Below are positions 34,567 to 45,303 of a stretch of DNA of 64,000 bases, piece after piece. The notes beneath the pieces are model-generated. The model saw only the letters and a list, made by a program, of their open reading frames with translations, was not told where the DNA came from and searched no databases. The DNA is from Sphaerosporella brunnea (lineage: Eukaryota > Ascomycota > Pezizomycetes > Pezizales > Pyronemataceae), in NCBI GenBank assembly GCA_008704415.1, contig VXIS01000102.1:62001-126000 (forward strand). Reading direction: 5' to 3'. Positions within the stretch are counted from its first letter, which is position 1. Every line of letters starts with the position of its first letter. Made by a program: the position numbers and the translations under genes.

Positions 34567-34604
<38 letters not shown>

Positions 34605-36061
34605 ATTTTTTCGTTGCGTGTGGCCAAATGCCGAACCAATTTCTTCTTCAGCGAATGAGGTGATCCAAGGAGCACTATGCGAGCCTTGGGGTTCCTCTAC
34701 GGACAGACAACGAGGAAAACGTATGCTCTCCAGGGAACGTGCACTCTCATCTGGGCTTAGAGTAGAACCGGTATCTGCAGTAAGGGTTAAGGGTTAGAGC
34801 GTTATCGCAATTGAAGGAACTGCTCTTGCTACCTCACTTCCTACCCCCACGACTGCTTAAATTGCGCTCGGTAATACATGCTTGTGGCAACACGTGGATA
34901 CCCAGATCCTCCATGTACATACATGTATGTACACAGTTAGCCTCGAGAAATGGGTGGAACCTGCATAAGTAAGTACTCGTACTTACCGAGTAGGCGCATA
35001 CCTTGCAAGTACGGCTCTTAGTGGAGTCTCAAGATATCATGCTCGTGGTGGCCTGCAGTTGCCGTCAGTGCTTTGACGACCTGGACTCTCCCGCAGTCCA
35101 GGCACTGGGATTATTCTCTTAGATATCTATCGACAGTTTGCACTTTATCTTCCTGCCTGCATCCCCATCTCTGCAGTTCTACTAGAGGCGGGAGTACTGC
35201 CTTTCGATGGTCTCTCCGGTTGCCAGCTTTGAATTTCATCCTGCCTACCGCTTGCACCCGTACGATATTTGATACCGCACAAGCTCAGAGGCAAGAGACT
35301 GGACGGCGCGAATAGCGGTGTGGATGGCGTGCAGGGCGCACGGCACCCGAACGTCCTGTGCTCTCTCCAAACAATACGTGCCAGTGGCAAGTCGTGGTGA
35401 ATTTCGCTCGGCTCCCGGTATGCACTTGCCAAGTGCACCCGCACCTCACACAGTTTTCTGCTGTTCTATTCGCCGCTCCCCGCCTGCCTATATATAGATA
35501 TGCATTTTGGAGCTGCGGCTGCACTTGGAACCCCCTCTGCGGCTCCGCTGATTCCCGCCGTCGAGGGACCCGCAGCCCGTGGCGACCAGCGAACTCGACA
35601 ACCACTGGCAGGCGAAAGGCGCACGGCAATTTGCACACGCTTGCGGATGGAGCCGAGTCTTCTGAGTGTGCATACTCGAGTACTTACCTAGCTACTCTAC
35701 AAATACATGTAGTCAAGTAAGTACCTACTGTGCTCTGATTTAACTGCGGGCTTGATGTTTAAAAAGTGACTTCCCTGAGCTACTACGCTGGGTATGTAAA
35801 GCAGAATATTTATCAGCGCCCGTAAGGTCTGCACGTTGTGTAAAGGCAATGAGAAGGGCTTGGTTTTCAACGTTGCAGGTGTGTCATCACTTCTCGGCTC
35901 GGAGATCTCCCATGTCAGGTGATGGATGCATGCGCATTGCGCAATGGGCAGATGACGACGTTCTCAAGTTAGAATACATCGCCCCTCATAGAAAGCTGCG
36001 ACTTTCCCTCCAACCAAACACCAGTCTCCACCCTCAACAATCAAACAAAACTCTCCCGCAC
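34029..36061. promoter_or_regulatory. Divergent spacer, Ras / Sna-type gene
   Basis: Two kilobases between divergent starts. The Ras leader side carries a T-run at about 34567-34597 and a telomere-like AAGGGTTAAGGGTTAG near 34781. The middle holds an 18-bp palindrome GTACATACATGTATGTAC (34915-34932) and GTAAGTAC/GTACTTAC arms near 34970-34990. No gene is supported. Confidence 0.5.
34915..34932. repeat. 18-bp palindrome of TACATGTA type
   Basis: GTACATACATGTATGTAC is self-complementary. Related TACATGTA words are scattered through other spacers here (2870-2900, 35700), so it may be a recurrent regulatory or structural word. Confidence 0.6.
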
Positions 36062-36638
36062 ATGTGTTCGTCCGACTGTTTCCTCTTTATCCTCGCCGTC
36101 TTGTTTCCACCACTCCCTGGTATGTTTGCCCTCCACCTCTCGCTCCCTACAGCTGCATGCAAGCACTGACAGAACCACAGTCTGGGTGAAACGAGGCATC
36201 TGCTCGGCGGATTCCATCATTAATATCGCGCTCTGCATGTTGGGATTCGTATGTAACCCTCCCGCAGCTTCCCCAGAAGCGCAACTGACAGCGATATAGC
36301 TCCCCGGACTCCTTCACGCCTGGTATATCATCGCGAAGTATCCGGATCCTCTTGAAGAAGTGGCATATGGCTACCTTAGGGTAGACCAGGAGTCACGACA
36401 TCACGTTTACCCACCTCACCAGCAGCCAGTCAGATCCCCCACTGGCCCGGTCTACCATCACCCTCACCCCGCGCCGGACAGGCACTCGAATTATGGCAGT
36501 TTCAATGTTGCCCCTGCTTCAGAACCCCTTTATGGGCATGCGCACGCCGAAGGAAGCAGACCGCCCCACCCTCCGCGGGGAGAGCCTCCAAGCTATGCTA
36601 GTGTGGTGAAGGGGGACAACAAAGTTCAGCATGACTGA
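36062..36638 (+). CDS. Pmp3/Sna-family small membrane proteolipid
   Basis: Member of the stress-related UPF0057 family, long-tailed like yeast Sna2/Sna3/Sna4. Exons 36062-36119, 36181-36248 and 36300-36638 give 154 residues. Two hydrophobic segments span the membrane: CFLFILAVLFPPLP at the start, and INIALCMLGF|LPGLLHAWYIIAKYP after the conserved WVKRGICSADS loop. The remaining 100 residues are a His/Pro-rich cytosolic tail containing PPSYASV, a PPxY motif that in Sna3 recruits Rsp5-type ubiquitin ligases (role inferred by analogy). Confidence 0.92.
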
Positions 36639-37585
36639 TGACGGGCTTGCGCGACGGGATGTGGGACGTCTTGACGCAGTTGTTGCCTAGACACAGGAGA
36701 TGCACTGTTTATGTACACATGGTCGCCTTAGGGCATTCGTTACGTTTCCGCTGTGTTGGGCAAACGTATCGATGGTGATGCTATATTCGTCGCCAAGGTA
36801 ACAAATACCACAAGGTGATCATGTATATTGTGGAAACGGTGTATTTCTAGTGTTTGGGTAACAACTGCGTCGAGACGTTTCAGCCTGCTGGCGCCGGATG
36901 TTGGCGAGATGGCATGCATACATGCACAGAATTTGTCCGACCAGTCATTTCCACCTACGCAAGTAGATACCCACCGCAGCTCTTTTTTTTTTTTTTTTTT
37001 TTTTCCTCGGTTGCGCAAGTATCAAAAATGATCATGGCGTTTGACGGGATTTGTGACCCCATGTTTTTAACGTTTTATTTTTTGCCTTTAGGATTATCTT
37101 TATTTCTCCATAATCCCATAATCCCATAATCCCATAATCCCATAATCCCATAATCCCATAATCCCATTGTCTCAATTCGTCTTCCACGAGAGTTCTGGCT
37201 TCTCGAAGCTTGCATCTGTGCATCAATGAATTCCACGCCAACTCAAGTCCTAGCGTGATGCCGGATTATGTATGTCATCGTACCCTACATAGGTATTGCG
37301 TCACTTCGATGGAACCTGGCGCTATCCTTGATGTAATCTCTAGCTATTTGTAATCTAATATAGTAGTTTCCGTTTTCACATCCACAGTTTACCCCGCCAT
37401 TTCGAAATCCGAAAAGCCGTTTCGTTACCGGTGAAAATGGCACACCTGGCCTCCATCATGCAGATTGTATAAAGATGTGGAGGAGCGTGATTGCGGCGTA
37501 ATGTTGTCCCTCCGTTTCTCCCTTCCCAGGTGTATCACCGTGCCGGCAACACTCTCGAGCTATCCCTACCATCCACAATAGCAAC
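36639..37585. other. Intergenic with octamer minisatellite
   Basis: About 950 bp without a gene. It contains a T-run at about 36984-37003 and the CATAATCC repeat at 37109-37164. Confidence 0.6.
37109..37164. repeat. CATAATCC minisatellite
   Basis: Seven perfect tandem copies of an 8-bp unit. The perfection suggests recent slippage and probable length polymorphism. Confidence 0.92.
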
Positions 37586-38807
37586 ATGGCGTCTATCCCC
37601 CAAACCCAGACTGCACTTCAAATCAACCGCACAGGCGGCCCAGAAGTTCTTGAACTTAATCCTTCAGCTCCTGTGTCAACGCCTGGCGATAATCAGATAC
37701 TGGTCAAGAATACATACGCTGGTGTGAACTACATTGACACCGTAGGAGAACCCCCCCCCCCCCTCCCCGTTCGAGGTATCTTTTCCAGAGAAGCTAACCT
37801 GAGTGAGCCCCCTTCCAGTACTTCCGCAGTGGCCTCTACCCTCCTTCTCCCCTCCCCTACACTCTCGGCCGCGAAGGCGAAGGCACAGTCGTTTCCGTCG
37901 GATCGGGAGTCACGGACTTCAAAGTCGGCGACTACATCGGGTACACGGGCCTGAATGCCCAGGCAGAGTTTACGCTCGTGGATCCGACCATGGCCATCAA
38001 AGTCCCCGACGGAATCCAGCCGGGTATCACAGCGGCCGCTTTGATCCAAGGCCTTACGGCGCTGACGTTGATTCGTGAAAGCTACGAAGTCAAGAAGGTG
38101 CGTTGCATGGTGATGACGACGACGATGATGATGATGATGGTGGTGGTGGTGGAGGAGTGGAAGCTGATGTGGTTGGGGAGGAGGGCAGGGGGATGCAATT
38201 CTCGTACATGCTGCAGCCGGTGGTGTTGGACTCTGGCTGCTGCAGCTGCTGCGCATGGCGGGAGCAGGGACCATCATCGCAACCGCATCCACCGCAGAGA
38301 AGCTCGAATTGGCGGCCAAGAATGGTGCCACGCACGGAATCAACTACACGACTGAGGATTGGGTTGCACGCGTCAAGGAAATCACGGGTGGGGCGGGCGT
38401 GATCGCAGTGTTCGACGGAGTTGGTGCATCCACCTTTGAGGGCGATCTTGAAGTGCTGGCTCGTAAGGGCACGCTGGCCTCGTTTGGAAATGCGTCCGGA
38501 CCGGTTCCGCCGTTTAGCATATCACGCTTGGCAGCGAAGAACCTGAAGGTGCTTCGCCCGACGCTGTTCAACTACGTGCATACCAAGGAGGAGTTTACAA
38601 CATACTCCCAAGAACTCTTGAACTTGATCAAGGACAATAAAGTCGACGTGAGGATTCACAAGGTCTATGAACTGGCTGATGCTCTGCAGGTGCACAAGGT
38701 GCGAATGCCTCTTCTCCCCCGATTTGTAATGTAAGGAGAGTGCATGCTGACCAGCACAGGACATCGAGGGACGAGGTACAACTGGAAAATTGCTGTACAA
38801 GCTGTAG
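37586..38807 (+). CDS. NADPH:quinone oxidoreductase, zeta-crystallin type
   Basis: Medium-chain reductase fold enzyme, the yeast Zta1 type, reducing quinones and alkenals with NADPH. Exons 37586-37741, 37819-38097, 38189-38698 and 38760-38807 give 330 residues. MASIPQTQTALQINRTGGPEVL, YAGVNYIDT|YFRSGLYP and the nucleotide-binding HAAAGGVGLWLLQLLRMAGA (near 152-171) define the family, and no zinc ligands are present, as expected. The end is DIEGRGTTGKLLYKL. Intron 1 starts with C13 seven bases after the donor GTAGGAGAA. Intron 2 carries an ATG/GTG triplet microsatellite, and its acceptor GGGCAG|GGG restores GDAILVH. Confidence 0.95.
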
Positions 38808-39008
38808 ATAGTTAGATTGTTGATTATGTGTGATATAGTCTATGCTTGTATTTATGCAGTGGTAGACGAAACTCAGAGACAAAAACGAAATGAACAGGAT
38901 ATCGATCTGCCTGAAAAGCGCTGCAATACAGAGACCCACCCCCACCCCCACCCCCACCCCACTCCCCCCACCTTCCCCACCTCTCAAAGTCGTGTGAACA
39001 GACAACGC

Positions 39009-40143
39009 TCAATCAAGGTCTAATAACAGCTTCTCCATGCTTCTGACGCCTTGTAGGGCGTTCTCGTCGGGACCTTGACCTGGAGTCCAGTTGGCATGCG
39101 CAAAGTCGATGAGCTTGAGCTCTTCCACCATCAAGATCTTATCTTCTTCGTCATCATCCTCTTCATCTTCATTCTCGTCCTTTGGAGGGCGGTTCTTTTC
39201 GTCTTCAAGTGCCTGTGCTAGTGTGTTTCCATCCCCTTCAAACACGAACAACAAACTGGCGGCGTACATCCTGCTCTCCTGCGATTCCAGCACCATGCGA
39301 ATATCGGACACTTTCGCCAGGAATCGAGCGGCAATAATCTTGACCTGCTCGGGGGAGATGTCGGCGGAAAAGTACTCCTTTATCGCATCGAGCACATTGT
39401 CGGCGGTGAAATCTCTGCCATAATACTTGTCGTAGACCTGATAGCCCTTCCCTGCACCCTCTCCTTTCCACACTTTCATGCCAGCAACACGCATACCCAG
39501 GCTCCGCGAAGTGGACTTATCGCTGACGGCATCGAGACGATCGCGCTTTTCCTGACTGGCAAACTCATCCCACAGTTGGGCGCCGAGCTTGACATCGAGG
39601 ACGCAGGGCTTGTTGAAGCCGTAGGTCAGATTCTGAAGGACAAGAGAGGCTTTGCGATCGTGGGGTTTCCCGTCGCCATCGGTGGTCTTCTCGGGGATGA
39701 GATCGTCCGACAGCGTCAAAGTGCCATAGAAGGTCGGCATCCACTTGGCGAATTCGGGATGCGCCAGCGATGCTTCGTAAAACGCGACTTCACGGGCCGT
39801 GCACGGTTTGACAATTACGCTTCCGGATTCGTCAGACAGGACGCCATCGCTAGTGGAGCACATTGAGAGAATTAGCTTTGGGTGTTTATACGTGGATATT
39901 GTGGGTGCAGGTGAGAGTATTTGATTTGGTGTTTTTTTTTTCTTTTTTTTTTCTGGGGGGGGGGGGCTAGTTTTGAATGGGCGATGGTGGGGTGATTCTA
40001 TTCTATCTTGTTTTATTTTGTTTTATTTTTATTTTTATTTTTATTTTTTTTTGGGGGGGGGGGGGGGGTTCTCACTGTCCAGCAGCAGCAAGGTCGAATG
40101 GCTTTAGGTTGGAAGCTACGAGCTTCTTCACGGGTTGCGGCAT
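39009..40143 (-). CDS. Inositol polyphosphate (multi)kinase
   Basis: IPK-family kinase like yeast Arg82/Ipk2, phosphorylating IP3/IP4 in the nucleus. Exons 40143-40076 and 39849-39009 give 302 residues. The first exon ends PFDLAAAGH and joins DGVLSDESGSVIVKPC, the conserved IPK opening; without it the gene looks truncated. The catalytic PCVLDVKLG (near 101-109), SLLFVFEGD and IDFAH (near 270) follow. An acidic loop (DENEDEEDDDEED) sits before the last motif, as in Arg82. The 226-nt intron starts GTGAGAAC-C16-A10 and has a second C12 run near its end. Divergent from Arb1. Confidence 0.93.
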
Positions 40144-40638
40144 GCGTGATAAAGAGGAGGGGTGAGGGGTGGGTTGCGCGGTTTGCGTAATGAGCTGGTG
40201 TTCTCAGTGCAGCTGATTGGTTAGGTAATTGTTTTTTGTTTGTTTGCTTTTCGCAGCGTCTCGCTTTTTTTTTTTTTTTTGTCGATTCGGAACTACTCAA
40301 AGAGCGAGAGAGAGAGTGTGTGTGAGATCGAGAGTGAGAGCGAGAGTGAGAGTGAGAGTGAGAGTGAGAAGTTCTAGCCAGTTAAATAGAATAACTCAGT
40401 GCCCAATGCCTGTGCATATGGTGGCTTCTGTGCATGCGGGGCTGGGGCTGAGAGTTGTTGCATTCTGTCACTCACCACCTTAGGCAGAGCAGGAAACAAA
40501 CGAAGTGTGTTGTCCCAAAAAAATACCCAAGTTACCATCTCGCCAATTGCAACACCCCCCACCCCCAAAAAACCCTTGCCCTGATTCCAGTTCTTACCTC
40601 CCGACAAACGTCACTCAATCGCCAAAACGATAATAATC
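40144..40638. promoter_or_regulatory. Divergent promoter, IPK / Arb1
   Basis: 495 bp between two starts. A GAGAGT-rich purine repeat lies at about 40308-40370, a T-run at about 40266-40280 and a C/A-rich leader before Arb1. Confidence 0.55.
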
Positions 40639-42384
40639 ATGGCGACTTCGGTTGCTCCCATCTCCCCGCCTGCTCCTACCGTCACCGATGATCGTGAGCA
40701 GGATGTGAAGGCGGTCACTGGTAGCAAGGATTCCGAGCCTTCTGCCAGCACCGAGGCCTCAGAGTCTGTTTACGCGGGAACCACAACAGAAGTCAAGCTC
40801 GCGACGGACGAGAAGAAAAAGAAGAGGAAGAAGAAGGGTGGTTCCGGTGGGGGTAAGGCGAAAGGACATGTAAGTAGGCCAATCTCAAGTCAGAGGAGTT
40901 GGAATTCTCGTGAATGCGACAAAGTGAACTGACCATTGTAGACGAAGCCATCTGGGTTCGAAGGTAATCGGAAACACCTCGTACTGGGCGCCTGGTGGCG
41001 GCTAACCTTAGCGCAGAATATGTCGTGGATGGTCCACCTACCAAGGAGGAAGCCGAGGCTGAGCTGGCGCTCTATGATGTGTAGGTATATTCGAATCATT
41101 AGCTGTGAAGCAACGCTGATGTTTTCTTTCTTAGATCCAAGCCTTTTTCTCAGTAAGTTGTGCACTTAGTAAGAACTCCCATATCCCGCCATCTAGTCTA
41201 ATCGCTTTACAGGCGTATGGAGACGTGCATCCAGAGGTACAAGGCCAGGCGCAAGTGGGATCCCACTCGCCTTTTGTTCTTCACTACCTACCTCGCTCTT
41301 GGTGGTGTATCCACTGGTCAGAAACAGTTCTTCGGTGGAATGGACGAGAAGAAAATGGATGACATGGATGCCGAGCACATAGCTACGATGGCTGCTACCG
41401 ATTTCATCACCTTGAAGGATAGGGGTACGACTGAAGACTCCGAGTGGGAAGTTGATTTTGCCTACGTTGTCCGTGGCTTCTTGTCATACAAGGTCCCTTA
41501 CGTCCTCTCCATCCGTAAGCTCAATCAGCTGGAGTTGGCCTGTAAGCTCATCAAGAACTTCTTGAACTACGTGAGTTTTACCTCCTGCAGGTTTGGGGGC
41601 ATTGTACTAACCCGCCCTGGAAGGTTGTGTTCCACTCGGTCGCTCCGGAGTATCACGCAAATATCATGGAGGCCGTTGAGCTTTGCAACACTGCCGAAAA
41701 GGAACTGGTTCTCTGCGCCAATGTATCAAATAGGCTACCGGGAACTTTCAACATGGCCTGCTCAACCATCTACGATGGCCTCTATGCCGGCATTGGCGAC
41801 ACCGACAAGACATGGGAGGTTGGTGTTGACCAGGAAGCTGGCTTGGATGAGAAGCTGGCGAAGGAACTCATCCTTGTGGCTCTTTCCAAGCGCGGGACCC
41901 CAGAGCAGCAGGCTAAAGGACTGACTCGCAAGGTTGTGAGGAGGGATTACATGTCTCTTGAGGTTGTGGAAGTCATCCTGTCTCCACCGGATCCCGGGCT
42001 CTCCGGAGAGAGTGGCAAGACCTTGCCAGAAAGCAAGTTCTTCCGCGGAACTCAAGCTCTGGGTAGCATCAAAGTAAAGCCGTGGATACCCGAGGATCCG
42101 CTCGCGGAGTATTACGAGCTCCCACAGGAACAGTGCCAGATCTTGGAAATTTGGCTTGAGAAGGCCATTCTACAGTATTGCTTTGTCGGAATGCATCTCG
42201 AAGCTAGAGTTCACAGGTTCGATGATGGCCTGAACTTCATTGATAGCGTTACTGTGAGTTTCCTTCCTCTTACACGAAGTTTCCGTTGGCACTAACGACA
42301 GCGCAGAGTGTCCTGTGCAGCTTTTTCCTTCGCCTGGAGAACCCCATCAACGATGACAAGGATAGCGATGATGAATACGATTAG
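40639..42384 (+). CDS. Argonaute siRNA chaperone subunit Arb1
   Basis: Orthologue of fission yeast Arb1, part of the ARC complex that holds duplex siRNA-bound Argonaute and is needed for RNAi-directed heterochromatin. Seven exons (40639-40869, 40942-40963, 41017-41080, 41135-41152, 41213-41570, 41624-42253 and 42307-42384) give 466 residues. A Lys-rich stretch KKKKRKKKGG precedes KPSGFEEYVVDGPPTKEEAE and LYDVSKPFSQRMETCIQRY, the conserved Arb1 opening rebuilt across four junctions, including exons of 22 and 18 nt. The large C-terminal domain includes TYLALGGVSTGQKQFFGGMD and NYVVFHSVAPEYHANI. Presence implies an active or recently active RNAi pathway. Confidence 0.9.
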
Positions 42385-43161
42385 GAGTGCCCATGAACTT
42401 GGCCCTGGAAGTACTGTCTGAGGCTTTCATTTCTGTGCTTTCCAGCTCTTGACGGTGTGAGTCGTTGGCCAGGAAAAAAAAAAGATTCCAATCCACGGTG
42501 CATATCTGGCGTTGTTTCTGTTTTTACGCACCCTGTTTCCTCCATACACTCTCTCCCGATAGTGTACTGCATATACCTACACCACAACCTATCTCGCAAA
42601 AAGTAAGGGGCTTTTGAGGAATAGCTCCAGTTCTCAGTTGATTTGACTGGGAAATTTGAAGGCCAAAGTGTTGCTCTGGATCAGCTTCGAGTAGGTACCT
42701 ATTGAGTTAGCTCACTGAATGCTCGCACCGTGACATGACCTATTGTGGATACTTAAGCATTGATCTGCAATGACAAGGGCCACCGAGTTCGGCTTCTTGA
42801 TCTTTTGGAGCTTCAACTGGTGGCATCGGTGAGAGTATTTTCGAGTGATATCTCATGATATGGAATGACCGGTTGCTTTTTTCTTTTTTCTTTTGAAATC
42901 TTCCTAGGCGCTGTTCTATTCGCTTTTATGAAGTATGTAGAATTTTTTACATTGATGTGGGTCTTTCAACGTCAATTCTCACTGCAAACGCAAAACACGT
43001 GGGGATCGCGTGTTCAAAGCCTACATAGCCGCTCCCATCGCCGTAAGGCTGCAACTCAAACCACACGCAACATCCCTAACGGATAATCTCAACTATCCGC
43101 ACACCGATTCTTGCTTTTCGCGCGCCCTCAACAGCACTGCTTTACTCACACGCCTCCTGGG
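42385..43161. other. Intergenic, Arb1 to TFIIA gamma
   Basis: About 780 bp between two same-strand genes. No gene or strong repeat is visible. Confidence 0.55.
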
Positions 43162-43663
43162 ATGGCCACCGCTCAGACTCCCTATTACGAGCTCTATAGG
43201 CGATCGTCGTATGTGCATCCATGCTCTTGCTTGTGAGGGGAGCAGAAGTAGCAGTGGCTGATAGGACAATCAACAACCAAAATCAGCATCGGTATGGCAC
43301 TTACAGATGCACTGGACGATCTCATAAGCGAAGGGCGTATTGCGCCGCAGCTCGCCATGAAAATACTCAGCAACTTTGATCGGCACGTTACTGAGGTATT
43401 GGCTGAGAAGGTCAAGGCAAACCTGACGTTCAAGGTAAGGAAGATCGTTGGCTGGCTACTACTTAGTTGAGTAAGCGTTTTTTTTTGCTCATGGAAGTTC
43501 ACAGGGTAGTCTCGATACATACCGCTTCTGCGACGAGGTCTGGACGTTCCTCATCAAGAACGTTACGTTTAAATTTCAGCAGCAGGGTGGTGGCCCGCCC
43601 GCCGTCACGACCGACAAAATCAAAATCGTTTCATGCAACTCGAAGCGGCCCGGCGAGGCTTAG
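43162..43663 (+). CDS. TOA2: Transcription initiation factor IIA small subunit (gamma)
   Basis: Stabilises TBP on TATA DNA in the RNA polymerase II preinitiation complex. Exons 43162-43208, 43287-43434 and 43505-43663 give 117 residues, the family size. [37 protein letters not shown] is the conserved four-helix start, and [22 protein letters not shown] and VTFKF mark the beta-barrel. Both introns are short. The start ATG sits in a good context (GGGATGGCC). Confidence 0.96.
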
Positions 43664-44036
43664 GCAGTCGCAGTTGTTGTGTCATCGCCAACGATGCGCA
43701 AGGCACAGATCAAGCGGGAGTGCTTCGATTGACGATGGCACGAAGAAGAGTGAATTGGCGGTGTGCTCGATCACGGCGTGTTGATATTGTCCTAGATGTA
43801 TAGATGGACGATTCCTTCTACATGCGGTTTTGTTGCTGGTTTTGCTTCTTATGCGTCATGTTTCGCGGACAATAGATACACTGTAACACGAGGAGCCAAA
43901 TTGGAGTTAGAATATAAATGGTATATACAATGACAGAAAGATAAACTGCCGCGTTCGAGTGCCGGACAGGTCCCAGTAGACTCCCAGCCGCAATGCAGAA
44001 TACTCGCTGAAGCTAGAATACAATCACGTCTGGACA
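43664..44036. other. Convergent intergenic, TOA2/D-amino-acid oxidase
   Basis: About 370 nt with both 3' ends. No gene is seen. Confidence 0.55.
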
Positions 44037-45303
44037 TCAGAGCTTCGCTTTGATATGTGTGGCGTTGTCGACAAGACATGCAGCGTCCTCGGCCATTCCA
44101 TAACTCGCTTGGTCTGCACATGGCCGTCAGCACTCTGTCAAAGGGGATATATACTCGGCCGTCGAGCACTTACAGCCGAAACCACCGGCACCATAGTTGT
44201 GGACCACCTCGACGCCCTCAATGTTCTCCTTCTCCAGCCTCACACCCCCGATCCTGAGTGGCCGCAACCCAGCGTAAGTTCTAATGATATCAAGCCCCTC
44301 CACACCTTGCCCAGGCTTGACCAGCTCGGGACATATCTCTATGGCTCGCCTCATTATTCGCTGGGTCATGTTTGGATCCGCCTGTGATTCGTAGTTGTGT
44401 TTTTGATAGCTACCTCCAATCACTGTTCCGCCGCCTGAAACAAGTCAGCTACGGCGTAGGGAGCATGGTGGGGAACAAAGAATGTACCAGCGGGTCGCAT
44501 CATGATATAAGTAGTCTCTTCGAGACCATCTTCAGTACCAGAAACATTGATCATGGCAGGCGCTTCATTCCGAACCACAACGATCTGTCCTCGGGCAGCG
44601 ATCACTTTCTCATCCATCACGCCTCCCAAGCTGCGAGCCATTAAGCCCGTGCAATTGACCACTACATCTGCCTTGATGCCGGAAGCGTGTAGACCGGCGG
44701 CTTCACAGATATGCTTCACAGTCGCTCTCTTGATGGTGGCACCAAGCTCGAGACACTGGGAGACCAGATACGGCAGGTATACAGCGGTGTTGATACACAC
44801 AGACTTGAAGCTCGTCCCACTCTCGAAAGTCTTCGGAATCTCATCCTTTCGAAGCTTACGGAAGTCGGGGACCAGGTTCTTGAACCACGGGTCATCAAGG
44901 AGGAGATTCCCGGACCATTCGATAATGGGGGTGTTCTCGTCTTTCTTTCGCCTGTAAATGAGGCTGTTGCGTACTTCTACCCCCGCCGCTGGAACGTCTT
45001 TCGCGAGTCTCCAGAGCTCGTGGAAGGTTTTCTCATCCCAGACCTGCTCTCTTGTGCCGGCACTGGACACTGGCCACCAATTTGCGCCAGCCCATGGAGA
45101 CGTGTACTCAATGTTGTAGTCGCCGGGCATGTGCTTGGACACAACCGTGACATCGTACGTGCCTCGGCGGAGGAGAGTTAATGCGGTGGTAAGACCGACG
45201 ACACCGGCGCTGAGAGAAAAAAGTTTGTTAGCTTAGTCGTGGAGAGCACGGCAAGGAACGGCTCTGCATACCCAACAACCACCACGTTTCGCTTGCCAGT
45301 CAT
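44037..45303 (-). CDS. D-amino-acid oxidase, peroxisomal
   Basis: FAD enzyme that deaminates D-amino acids to 2-oxo acids, ammonia and hydrogen peroxide. Exons 45303-45272, 45209-44488, 44434-44174 and 44113-44037 give 363 residues, the family length. The dinucleotide fold RNVVVVGAGVVGLTTALTLL spans the first junction. SPWAGANWWP, the C-terminal RPLRIGGVRLE and HNYGAGGFGYQASYG follow, all typical. The final short exon ends with Ala-Lys-Leu, a type 1 peroxisomal targeting signal. The substrate range cannot be read from the sequence. Confidence 0.95.

Noticed and set aside
37109..37164. Tandem octamer considered as an interstitial telomere
   Set aside because: The unit CATAATCC does not match TTAGGG-type telomeres; it is a simple minisatellite.
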